Assembly: GCF_042680125.1 (NCBI RefSeq)
Contig: NZ_JBHTNY010000028.1
DNA length: 64,000 bases
Source: Robinsoniella peoriensis
Lineage (GTDB): Bacteria > Bacillota > Clostridia > Lachnospirales > Lachnospiraceae
Direction: 5' to 3' (one strand)
Shown: piece after piece, positions 18,832 to 26,539 of the stretch
How the letters are laid out: each line of letters begins with the position of its first letter
Position numbering within the stretch: position 1 is the first letter of the stretch
Made by a program: the position numbers and the translations under genes
Notes under the pieces: generated by a model
The model's input: the letters and a program-made list of their open reading frames with translations, nothing else
What the model was told of the DNA's origin: nothing
Databases searched by the model: none

Positions 18832-20577
18832 ATGAAAATTTATAAAATACAATTCAAAATTTTTATATCTACCGTTTTATGTGTTATGATGGTAAGTCTT
18901 TTAGGAACAATGTATCTGTATCAATATATTAATAAGCTGATCTATGAAAAGTCTCGTCATATCGATGAGATTTATTTAAATACTGTATCTGAGCAGATCA
19001 CTTCCTATCTGGATAATTCCATCGAGTTAGGTATGCGCTGCGCCAACGATACTTCTGTAATTCGTGCTCTTAATGCTTCTTCCCCCGATAGCAGTCGTTC
19101 AAAAGTATATTCCATTAATGCTCAAAAGCAGCTGAATGCCTATCTGGATAGTTTTATCGCCTATGCCTACGTGGACAAGTTAATTGCCTTTAACACAGAC
19201 GGTACCATCGTTCAATCTATCAGCGCCCGTGAATTCGGTTCCCCAAATGATTATAATGAGTTGATTAATACAAAAATAGCCGACATACGCTATTTAAAAC
19301 CAGATCAGTTAAGTCCTTATACCATTAGTCTGGATACTTCCATAACCAGGCAAAACCGGACCGCTCTCACCTTGCTCTGCCCGGTCTATGGAAAAAGTAA
19401 TCAGTCCGTATACGGATATATTTATATCGAAATAGGCCTTAGCTTATTTTCCGACCTGCTATCGCCCTATGCCCAGGTAAACAATCTGTTTCTGATTGAT
19501 GATGAAGGGAAAGCCCTGTCACAGCGTCCGAATATTTTACCTGCTGATATCTCTCTTTCCTCTATTGGAAATGGAATATATAACTTCGGAGATGCTTCAT
19601 ATGAGTTTTCCGGTAATCAATTTCCTGATATCGGCATGACTTTGTACAGCTGTGCCCCATTTCCTGTAATGGGAAATGACCGGAGCCATTTAATTTATAT
19701 TATTATCCTGGTATTAATTATGGCACTATTAGTTGGTGCAGTGCTTGCGTTCCTTTCCTCCTACATTCTATCTCTGCCTATTCAGCGGCTGAATCAGCGG
19801 CTATGCAAAATAACCCAGGGTGATTTTTCGTTTGATGCCGAAATCGAACGTCCCCATGATGAAATAGGCGCGATCGGACACACGGTAAACGAAATGTCCA
19901 GCAGCTTCTTAAATCTCTTGCGCAATACCCAGGAAATGTACAAGCAGCAAAAAAATATTGAAATTGCCCTGCTGCAAAGTCAGGTTAATCCGCACTTTTT
20001 ATATAATACTCTGGATTCTATTTATTGGATGGCAGTCATTCAAAAGAACACCGGCATTCAGCAAATGACCCGCAGCTTAAGTAATTTATTAAAAAATCTT
20101 GCCAAAGGAACCGAAGATCACATCCCCTTACAAGAAGAACTAGCCCTGCTAAATGATTATATTTCGATACAGGCAATCCGCTATATGGATGCTTTTGAGA
20201 TGAAAGATCTGATTCCCCGAGACTTATACCATCACCGGATTTTAAAATTTACGCTGCAGCCGTTAATCGAAAATGCCATATTTCATGGAATTGAACCCAA
20301 AGGCATTTGCGGTATGATTTTATTAAAAGGGCATACCCAGGATGGTTACTTGTATATCGAAATCGAAGACGATGGAATGGGAATTCCTCCTGACAAACTG
20401 GAAACTCTGTTAGATACACCAAATCCGGTTAAAAATAAGGCTTCCTTAAATAGTATTGGTATCTATAATGTAAACAAGCGGCTGCAGCTGATCTATGGAA
20501 AAGAATGTGGTCTTCACTACGAAAGTGAACCTGGTCATTATACAAGGGTAACGATTAAAATCCCTTTGGAAGATTAA
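18832..20577 (+). CDS. YesM-type membrane sensor histidine kinase
   Basis: 581 residues: a membrane helix at about 9-29, an extracytoplasmic sensor of about 250 residues, a second helix at about 287-310, HAMP, then the His-kinase box QSQVNPHFLYNTLDSIYWM with the phospho-acceptor His near 388. The ATPase N-box is LQPLIENAIFHG. This is the LytS/YesM class that lacks a separate dimerisation HisKA fold. It senses an extracellular sugar or the loaded binding lipoprotein and phosphorylates the YesN-like regulator encoded 35 bases downstream (inference from genomic pairing). Confidence 0.93.
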   Translation: MKIYKIQFKIFISTVLCVMMVSLLGTMYLYQYINKLIYEKSRHIDEIYLNTVSEQITSYLDNSIELGMRCANDTSVIRALNASSPDSSRSKVYSINAQKQLNAYLDSFIAYAYVDKLIAFNTDGTIVQSISAREFGSPNDYNELINTKIADIRYLKPDQLSPYTISLDTSITRQNRTALTLLCPVYGKSNQSVYGYIYIEIGLSLFSDLLSPYAQVNNLFLIDDEGKALSQRPNILPADISLSSIGNGIYNFGDASYEFSGNQFPDIGMTLYSCAPFPVMGNDRSHLIYIIILVLIMALLVGAVLAFLSSYILSLPIQRLNQRLCKITQGDFSFDAEIERPHDEIGAIGHTVNEMSSSFLNLLRNTQEMYKQQKNIEIALLQSQVNPHFLYNTLDSIYWMAVIQKNTGIQQMTRSLSNLLKNLAKGTEDHIPLQEELALLNDYISIQAIRYMDAFEMKDLIPRDLYHHRILKFTLQPLIENAIFHGIEPKGICGMILLKGHTQDGYLYIEIEDDGMGIPPDKLETLLDTPNPVKNKASLNSIGIYNVNKRLQLIYGKECGLHYESEPGHYTRVTIKIPLED

Positions 20578-20612
20578 TCCAATTATAGAATATGTAAAGA
20601 AGGTGAATTTGT

Positions 20613-22220
20613 ATGTACAGTGTACTCTTAGTAGATGATGAACCACTTATTTTGTCCGGAATTAAATCCCTGCTAAACTGGGAAGCAAACGACTGTAAGA
20701 TCGTAGATACGGCCCGAAATGGACAGGAAGCTTCTGATAAAATTCGTGCGTTAGAACCGAACATCGTTTTTTGTGATATTAATATGCCGGCAATGTCCGG
20801 TATTGATCTCCTTCAATTAATATCCAGGGATTATCCTTCTATTGTATTTGTAATGTTAACAAATCTGCAGGACTTTGACCTTGTTAAGAATGCTCTCCAT
20901 TATCGTGCCGTAGACTATTTGGTAAAAAGCCAGTTGGAACCGGATGTGCTGGAACATTCCCTGACCAATGCGAAAAAGGAATGGGATAACCGAAATCTTT
21001 TAAACAATGCAGATTATATAAAAAACCAGGGTAAAGTGATCCAAGAACTATTATGGAAAGAGATTTTTTTAAGACCTACTCCTCAGGCGCTCAGCAATGC
21101 CCCTTTGAGTGATAATGGCCACCCTTTTGATTTGGAATCCTATACTGCTATTTATCTGATCATGGATTATAGCTTACAGGATCATACAAAAGACCATGGT
21201 GAATTATTTACCTGGGAAAAAGACCTGGTCAATGCAATGGCTCAAAAGCATTTTTCATCCTTCTCCTTATTTGAGCCGGATCATTCCAGTGACAGCCTTG
21301 TAATACTTTGTTCCACGCCCAGGGACCCAAGGGCATTCAAACAATTAATGGAACAGTTTTATCAAAAACTATGCTCTTCTTCCGCTAATATTACACAGGT
21401 ATCCATTTGCATGATGGCAGCAGAATGCTTTCATGGCTTACAGGCTATGGCTGATTGCCGCGCACAGCTTTTTGCAATGGTCGACCATTTTTACAACACC
21501 GAACAGCCTTTTTTACTGGGAAGCAATATTACTCCCATTTCCTATATGTCACTGGGGCTTACCGGTATATCCTCACATTTACTGGAAGCTCTGCGTGAAA
21601 AGAATGCAGTAAGATGCAAGACCCTGCTGGATAAGGCAGCTTCCCGTATTCAGAATATAAATCATGAACGCAACAGTGCTATCTGGCTGTGCAGTGAACT
21701 GTATACAACAGTGGCGGAAATATTCCATAAGAGTATTCCTGATTCCAGACTAAGTACTTATTTTTCCCAATCAGAAAACATGCTGGATCAAATAGAACAT
21801 ATGCATACACGATCCCAGATTTTAGACTGGCTGGAACATCTGAATAAATGTACAATTTCAGCAATTGAACAGGCGAATGCTGACCGGTGCAGTTTTGTGG
21901 ATTCCGCCAAACAATACGTGGAAGATCATATTGAAGAACGTATCAGCCTTTCCGATGCTGCCGATTATGTGAATATATCTCCCGCCTATCTGTCCTCTAT
22001 ATTTAAAAAAAGATATGGAGAAAGTTTTATTGATTATGTCAATAAATGTAAAATGGAATATGCCTGTAAACTTATTAAGGAAAGGAAATACTTAATATAT
22101 GAGATTTCATTTCGACTAGGCTTTAATAATGCCTATTATTTTACGAAAACGTTCAAACGTTATACAGGATTGACTCCTATGGAATATCAGAACGCGTTAA
22201 AAAATGATGAGGTTAAATAG
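20613..22220 (+). CDS. YesN-type response regulator with AraC DNA-binding domain
   Basis: 535 residues: a receiver at the N-terminus with acidic pocket VDDE and phospho-Asp55 (VFCDINMPAMSG), a roughly 270-residue middle region of unknown fold, and a C-terminal AraC double helix-turn-helix (SDAADYVNISPAYLSSIFKK; ISFRLGFNNAYYFTKTFKRY). GAAGGTG precedes the ATG. It probably activates the divergent importer/glycosidase operon. Confidence 0.93.
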   Translation: MYSVLLVDDEPLILSGIKSLLNWEANDCKIVDTARNGQEASDKIRALEPNIVFCDINMPAMSGIDLLQLISRDYPSIVFVMLTNLQDFDLVKNALHYRAVDYLVKSQLEPDVLEHSLTNAKKEWDNRNLLNNADYIKNQGKVIQELLWKEIFLRPTPQALSNAPLSDNGHPFDLESYTAIYLIMDYSLQDHTKDHGELFTWEKDLVNAMAQKHFSSFSLFEPDHSSDSLVILCSTPRDPRAFKQLMEQFYQKLCSSSANITQVSICMMAAECFHGLQAMADCRAQLFAMVDHFYNTEQPFLLGSNITPISYMSLGLTGISSHLLEALREKNAVRCKTLLDKAASRIQNINHERNSAIWLCSELYTTVAEIFHKSIPDSRLSTYFSQSENMLDQIEHMHTRSQILDWLEHLNKCTISAIEQANADRCSFVDSAKQYVEDHIEERISLSDAADYVNISPAYLSSIFKKRYGESFIDYVNKCKMEYACKLIKERKYLIYEISFRLGFNNAYYFTKTFKRYTGLTPMEYQNALKNDEVK

Positions 22221-22235
22221 ACGTAAACTATAGAT

Positions 22236-22274
22236 AGCATGCTGAAATTTTCCGACACTAGATTTCAGCATGCT
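22236..22274 (+). terminator. Hairpin terminator after the yesN-like gene
   Basis: A perfect 13-bp stem AGCATGCTGAAAT / ATTTCAGCATGCT with a 13-base loop begins 15 bases after the stop codon. The following T tract is weak, so termination may be partial. It marks the edge between sugar cargo and the origin region. Confidence 0.6.
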
Positions 22275-23981
22275 TCTAACTTCTGTTAAATTTCACTGTT
22301 CAAACTGTCAATAATTGTATTACCTTTCACTCTTTTCACCTACCAGACAAACAAAAACCATGCATTATTATTATTTAATAGTACAGCCCCCCATTCATTA
22401 CATGCTATTCCTATATTGAATTTAGTCGCTATCTATCGTATGTAAAGATCATCTCGCTAATAAAATTTATACTTTGTGAGAACACCTCTTATTATTTTCC
22501 ATTCTAAAATTTAGTCGCTATCTTTTCAAATCAGCCTTTACATTTCATTAAATAATCCCCGATTTTAACTGGATCCGGCACTCCTATCTGATTCTGTTAT
22601 TAATTTAGTACGCTATTTTCTGCATGTTTTTATGGCTTTCATCTCGCAGTTTTTCACTATTTTAGTCGCAAAGTCTGATCAACCATAAACTATACTGAAT
22701 ATTTTCCACGTACTGCGATCCAACTATTCACAATTTAGTACGCTATATTCAGCCTATTTATTTGGATAGTACTGACCCCTTCTTTAAGGATTTTAATCAT
22801 TGCCGCTGTGATTTAGTCTCTAAAATACTATTTTTACTATTTTACATGGACAGACTTTTTATGTATTCATGCCATAAATCAGTATCACGAGACCCGACAA
22901 AAGAATTTTTAGACCTGATTATTTTAGACCTTTACATATTTAGTGCGGGATTTCGGGCTTATTTTTTTGAAAATATTTCTTATTCTCATTACAGTTTTTA
23001 TATTTAGTACGCAAATTCCTGCACATTTTTTTATATTTTTTTCTATTAAAACGTTAGTTACTTCATCGTAGACATTGAACTTTATTGTCATTTATATTAA
23101 AATTTTTATATAAGCAAAGATACCTCTATTATTTAGTGCGCGATTTCCTGCACATTTTTTTGGCTTTTACTCCCACTTGAGACACCAATATCTTAATAAT
23201 TATATTTTTTTATCCTAAAATACGCTCTGATATTAATAAAAACAGAGCTGATGGCGCATAAATGACCTTCATATCCCCTCATATTTCAGCGAATTAAATT
23301 TAGTCTCTATCTTTTTCAAAATACAACCTTTCCGGTTTCTGTCTGAATTTAGTCGCTAACTCTATCAAAATAATACGTTTTCAAATTTAGTCGCTATCTT
23401 TTCACATTATATCGCCAGACCGAAAAAAACTATTTTATTCTGATTGATTTTACTTTACATAATTTTAGTCGCTATCTTCTGACATAGCCCCTTTTTAATC
23501 TCTCAGGTAAAATATATATCAATGCCGGATTGTTTGTTTTTATAATTTAGTCGGTATCTCAAATACAGGAAATTAAATTTAGTCGCTAACCCTCATAACT
23601 TCCAGAAAAATTTTTCCATAAATTTACCATTTAACCACTGAAATTTGCTTGTTACCCCCAATTTAGTTCGGAAAAACATGCAAGTTTTTTTAATTTGATA
23701 TATTTAGTGCTCAATTCTGTGTATTTTTTTATGGAGCCCTTTTATTTAGTTCGCTATAATCTGCACGTTTTTATGGATACTAAAGCAGGGGGGAACATAC
23801 TTGCCTTTATTTTTTTACCACTTATAAGAAAATACATATGATTACAAAAAAATCAAGGATTTAGTCCGCCAAAACATGTCTATAATTATAAAAAACGGCA
23901 TATTCTGATCAGTCTTAATTTAGTACGGAAATATATGCATATATTTTTGAAAAGTTTTTCAAATTTTTTTTTCATATTGCA

Positions 23982-24026
23982 AAAAGGAGCTGAAACCCTT
24001 AATTTTCAAAGATTTCAGCCCCTTTT
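23982..24026. terminator. Bidirectional hairpin inside the motif array
   Basis: AAAAGG-a-GCTGAAA pairs with TTTCAGC-c-CCTTTT (13 pairs, one mismatch) around a 17-base loop. A runs on one side and T runs on the other would let it terminate transcripts from either side. This suggests that some transcription crosses the array. Confidence 0.5.
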
Positions 24027-24170
24027 CCCTTTACAGCACATTTTCTTTATTTTCACTTATAAAGTGCAGGAAGATAGGTGAAATCAAGACTTTTCTAAAT
24101 TCAGTCCGCTAATTCCTGCACGAAATTATTGTTTTACAAACTCCGATTTTTATTGTATATTATAGAAAAA

Positions 24171-24268
24171 AGTGGATAACCTATAAAATTTTGGCGATTT
24201 TACATTTGGTTATCCACTAGACAAAACATTACCGTTAATATTGTAGTTTGGCGATTCCAATATTAACG
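24171..24268. promoter_or_regulatory. Two adjacent hairpins with the same loop decamer
   Basis: Hairpin 1 has perfect 11-bp arms AGTGGATAACC (24171-24181) and GGTTATCCACT (24208-24218); the arms contain TTATCCAC, a DnaA-box core, on both strands. Hairpin 2 has perfect 11-bp arms CGTTAATATTG (24233-24243) and CAATATTAACG (24258-24268). Both loops contain TTTGGCGATT (24190-24199 and 24247-24256). They lie about 420 bp upstream of the candidate initiator gene. The pair could act as DNA (DnaA and Rep binding) or as RNA in the leader of the initiator transcript. Confidence 0.6.
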
Positions 24269-24470
24269 CGCTTACACCGATATTTTTACCGATGGGCTTT
24301 ATAGCTTCATTGTACTATTAAAGTACGCCTTTTTCAAGTCCCTTGTGTAAATTTTGTCGCTATCGTACAGTTTTTTTGGCAAATATGAGCAAAGGGTGGT
24401 AATCTCTTACATTCTTATTTTTCGATTTCTTATCCTGAATAGCTCATTCGCTTTCCAACTTGATTATTAT

Positions 24471-24641
24471 AGGGTGTTTAAAATTCATTCCCGCCATCTG
24501 CATGCCCCACTTCGCGTATAATATTCGCGTATAATATGCTCCTAAAATAGTCTGCGTAGCCCGCTGCGCCTCCTGTTTCTGGAACATATTTACCACAAAG
24601 TGTGACGCACAGGTGTAAGAAAGCAATTTAAAACATGCTCT
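24471..24641 (+). mobile_element. MITE-like element 2, copy A (about 171 bp)
   Basis: This shares its ends (GGTGTTTAAAATTCATTCC; GAAAGCAATTTAAAACATGCTCT) and internal blocks (CATCTGCATGCCCCACTTCG, GCGTAGCCCGCTGCGC, GTGACGCACAG) with copies at 29222, 32244 and 39738. A short internal duplication (TCGCGTATAATA twice) makes it longer. It inserted just upstream of the initiator gene, between the hairpins and its ribosome site. Confidence 0.75.
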
Positions 24642-24690
24642 AGTGACTAACATTTGAAATAACATGTATTAAATACGAGGTGTGCTGGAA

Positions 24691-25917
24691 ATGTTACTTA
24701 ACTTGAATAATTTTGCCCGTGTTGGCAAAGGACCTGCTTTGAAGGCTATTGGTCTTCAAAAAAACTATAAGGAATATTATACAGAGTATCAACAGCTGGA
24801 TGAAACCGCATCTGGCTGTTTTGCGTGTCCACATTTTAAGTACAAATCCTTTTTAGAATATATGCCAGAGGAGATTCAGAAAAACATATGCCATCAATGC
24901 GGCAGTTGTCCCAAAGCTGTTTACAAAACTGCTTACAAAACTCACATAAAATACATGAACGAAAAAAATATGTACGGCTATCAGCCTCGCCTGAAAGGAA
25001 ATGCACTAAAACTGCTAATCACTTATCATTTTCTTTCGCCCAATCCTCGTGGTTTTATTTCTGATATATCTGAAAAAGAACTGGCGAAGTTTATCAAATG
25101 TGATATTAAAACAATCAAATATTCCAATGAAATACTTGCTAAATATGGCTACATATCTTATCACGCAACCGGCTGGGAGAAAAATCATATTTCTATACTG
25201 CTTCCTGAATACAACACCTATCACCTTACCGCTTCAGAAGGCGGCAGAGGCTACGCAACGATTAGCAAAGAACTTCTTCAGCAGATTATGAATATAAAGG
25301 ATATCAATCAGCTACGTATTTACCTGCGTGCTATTCTGGAATCTGATGCATCTTCTGCCCCCCAGGTTAAGCTGGAGCGTTCTTATGAACAGCTTCGCCG
25401 ATATCTTCCCGGCTACTGCAAGCCCAATGTAATCAAAAAGGCCTTGGTTACAAAAAGTGATATTTTCAATGTTGAGTATGAAAACAGCAAAATTGTATTT
25501 CACTTAAATGCAGCTTATAACACACGGCAGGCAAAAATACATCTGATCGAAGAAAACCGCGGTGAAATACAGTCTTACATAACTGCTTTAAATGATATGC
25601 TGGATCAATACAATTTATTACAGGAACGTCCTGATGACGAGATCGGTGATCTGGCAGAGCAGCTGCGGGCAAATGGAATTAAACCATACTTAGACACTAA
25701 TAGAAAATTATCCAATACATATCCTCCTGTTATATTAAAGGACAACGATTACCGGGATCTTGGACTTTTAAGTACCACCTATTCCCTATCCGTTGTAAAA
25801 CAGGCTGTTTTAGAAATTTACAATTCCTATATTCTTCTAAAACGTCCAATCGAAAGTTTTGGTGCTTTAACCAGGACAATAATCAAAAAAGAAGCCCTTT
25901 TTTCAAAAGCTTCCTGA
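24691..25917 (+). CDS. Candidate replication initiator protein with cysteine cluster and winged helix
   Basis: 408 residues from the ATG at 24691, ten bases after GAGG (a GTG nine bases earlier overlaps that site). Residues about 40-75 hold a cysteine cluster (CFACPHF then CHQCGSCPK), suggesting a zinc-binding element. Residues about 120-165 look like a helix-turn-helix or winged helix (EKELAKFIKCDIKTIKYSNE, LAKYGYISYH). The rest is helical and basic. I do not recognise a named Rep family. The case for an initiator is context: DnaA-box hairpins and a motif array upstream, a phased box array and AT-rich repeats downstream, and two ParB genes and a ParA gene nearby. A plain DNA-binding regulator is the alternative. 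Confidence 0.6.
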   Translation: MLLNLNNFARVGKGPALKAIGLQKNYKEYYTEYQQLDETASGCFACPHFKYKSFLEYMPEEIQKNICHQCGSCPKAVYKTAYKTHIKYMNEKNMYGYQPRLKGNALKLLITYHFLSPNPRGFISDISEKELAKFIKCDIKTIKYSNEILAKYGYISYHATGWEKNHISILLPEYNTYHLTASEGGRGYATISKELLQQIMNIKDINQLRIYLRAILESDASSAPQVKLERSYEQLRRYLPGYCKPNVIKKALVTKSDIFNVEYENSKIVFHLNAAYNTRQAKIHLIEENRGEIQSYITALNDMLDQYNLLQERPDDEIGDLAEQLRANGIKPYLDTNRKLSNTYPPVILKDNDYRDLGLLSTTYSLSVVKQAVLEIYNSYILLKRPIESFGALTRTIIKKEALFSKAS

Positions 25918-25930
25918 TCGAGGGCTTTTT
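25892..25930 (+). terminator. Terminator overlapping the end of the initiator gene
   Basis: AAAGAAGCCCT within the last codons pairs with AGGGCTTTTTT after the stop (one G-U pair), followed by a T run. It separates the gene from the phased repeat array, which would keep that array free of read-through transcription. Confidence 0.7.
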
Positions 25931-26037
25931 TGTCGTGCCCTTTTTTAACTGAAAAGATCTATTTTGGGTTTACCAGCTCATTTTTCCATCCATATTTTCA
26001 TCATTTTTATAAATTTACTTTCTTTACTGCTAAATTC

Positions 26038-26232
26038 TCATTTATAGATGGAAACTTTTCTTCCACATTTGGAAAGTTTTCACCCACAATAAACTATATT
26101 TCATCCATAGTAATACACTTTTCATCCTATTAAGAAATTATTCATCCACTCTAAGAATTTTTTCCTCCACCCACAGAAATAAAGCATCCACAAACCGAAT
26201 TTTTACTCCACTTTTAGAAAAACTATTCCACA
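26038..26232 (+). repeat. Nine degenerate TTTCATCCACA boxes phased every 20-21 bp
   Basis: The CCA core of each box falls at 26063, 26084, 26105, 26126 (CCT), 26146, 26167, 26188, 26208 and 26228; a weaker one lies at 26042. Every interval is 20 or 21 bases, two helical turns, and every box is on the plus strand. The consensus TTTTCATCCACA resembles a DnaA box (TTATCCACA) with one inserted base. Phased direct repeats next to an initiator gene and AT-rich repeats are the classic iteron-origin layout. It is a prime candidate for the initiator binding site. Confidence 0.75.
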
Positions 26233-26304
26233 TTTTTCAATTCTCTTCTTCTTCTATTACTCAGAAAGCTTGTAAATAAAGGGATTTTGTCATTTGGATT
26301 TAGC

Positions 26305-26400
26305 AATTATGTTTTTTTAATTATGTTCTTATAAATATGTTTTTAATTATGTAATAAATATGTTTTTGTATTTATATAAGTTTTCTATTTATTTTTTAGA
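26305..26400 (+). other. AT-rich direct repeats, candidate DNA unwinding element
   Basis: Five AAWTATGT repeats start at 26305, 26319, 26333, 26345 and 26356, at 11-14 bp spacing, within almost pure A/T sequence about 75 bp after the phased boxes. Such short AT-rich direct repeats beside an iteron array are the usual site of strand opening. No coding potential. Confidence 0.55.
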
Positions 26401-26494
26401 TAACAGGATCAATATGCAGATGATATAGAAATATATCTTTTATTATATCATGAATCAAAAATATATAGAACTTGTAAACCATTTTATACCATCT

Positions 26495-26538
26495 AAATCT
26501 ATACCAATTAAATCTATACCAATTAAATCTATACCAGT
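26495..26538 (+). repeat. Three tandem copies of a 15-bp unit
   Basis: AAATCTATACCAATT occurs twice in exact tandem and a third time with a changed end. It lies in non-coding AT-rich DNA downstream of the candidate unwinding element. It may be a simple slippage product. Confidence 0.6.
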
Positions 26539-26539
26539 C

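Larger units (their letters stand above)
22421..24365 (+). repeat. Array of about 22 same-strand TTTAGT motifs in two classes
   Basis: A nearly 2-kb gene-free, AT-rich stretch carries about 22 copies of a motif beginning TTTAGT, all in the same orientation. Class I is TTTAGTCGCTATCT (for example at 22421, 22510, 23299, 23386, 23464, 23546, 23578). Class II has one extra base and a second fixed half, TTTAGTNCGC-N7-TGCA, then a T-rich tail (for example at 22604, 23003, 23132, 23745, 23919, 24100). Start-to-start distances vary from about 32 to 250 bp. It lies upstream of a candidate replication initiator gene, so I read it as a protein-binding array for replication, copy control or partition. 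No known family is recognised. Confidence 0.8.

Noticed and set aside
24171..24268. Chromosomal oriC
   Set aside because: Only two DnaA-box cores, and no dnaA, dnaN or rpmH genes nearby; the replicon-specific elements point to a secondary origin instead.
22421..24365. CRISPR array
   Set aside because: The repeated motif is only 10-14 bases, the distances range from about 32 to 250 bp, and no cas genes are present.
24444..24665. 73-codon minus-strand gene before the initiator
   Set aside because: It lies almost entirely within MITE 2 copy A and has no ribosome site.
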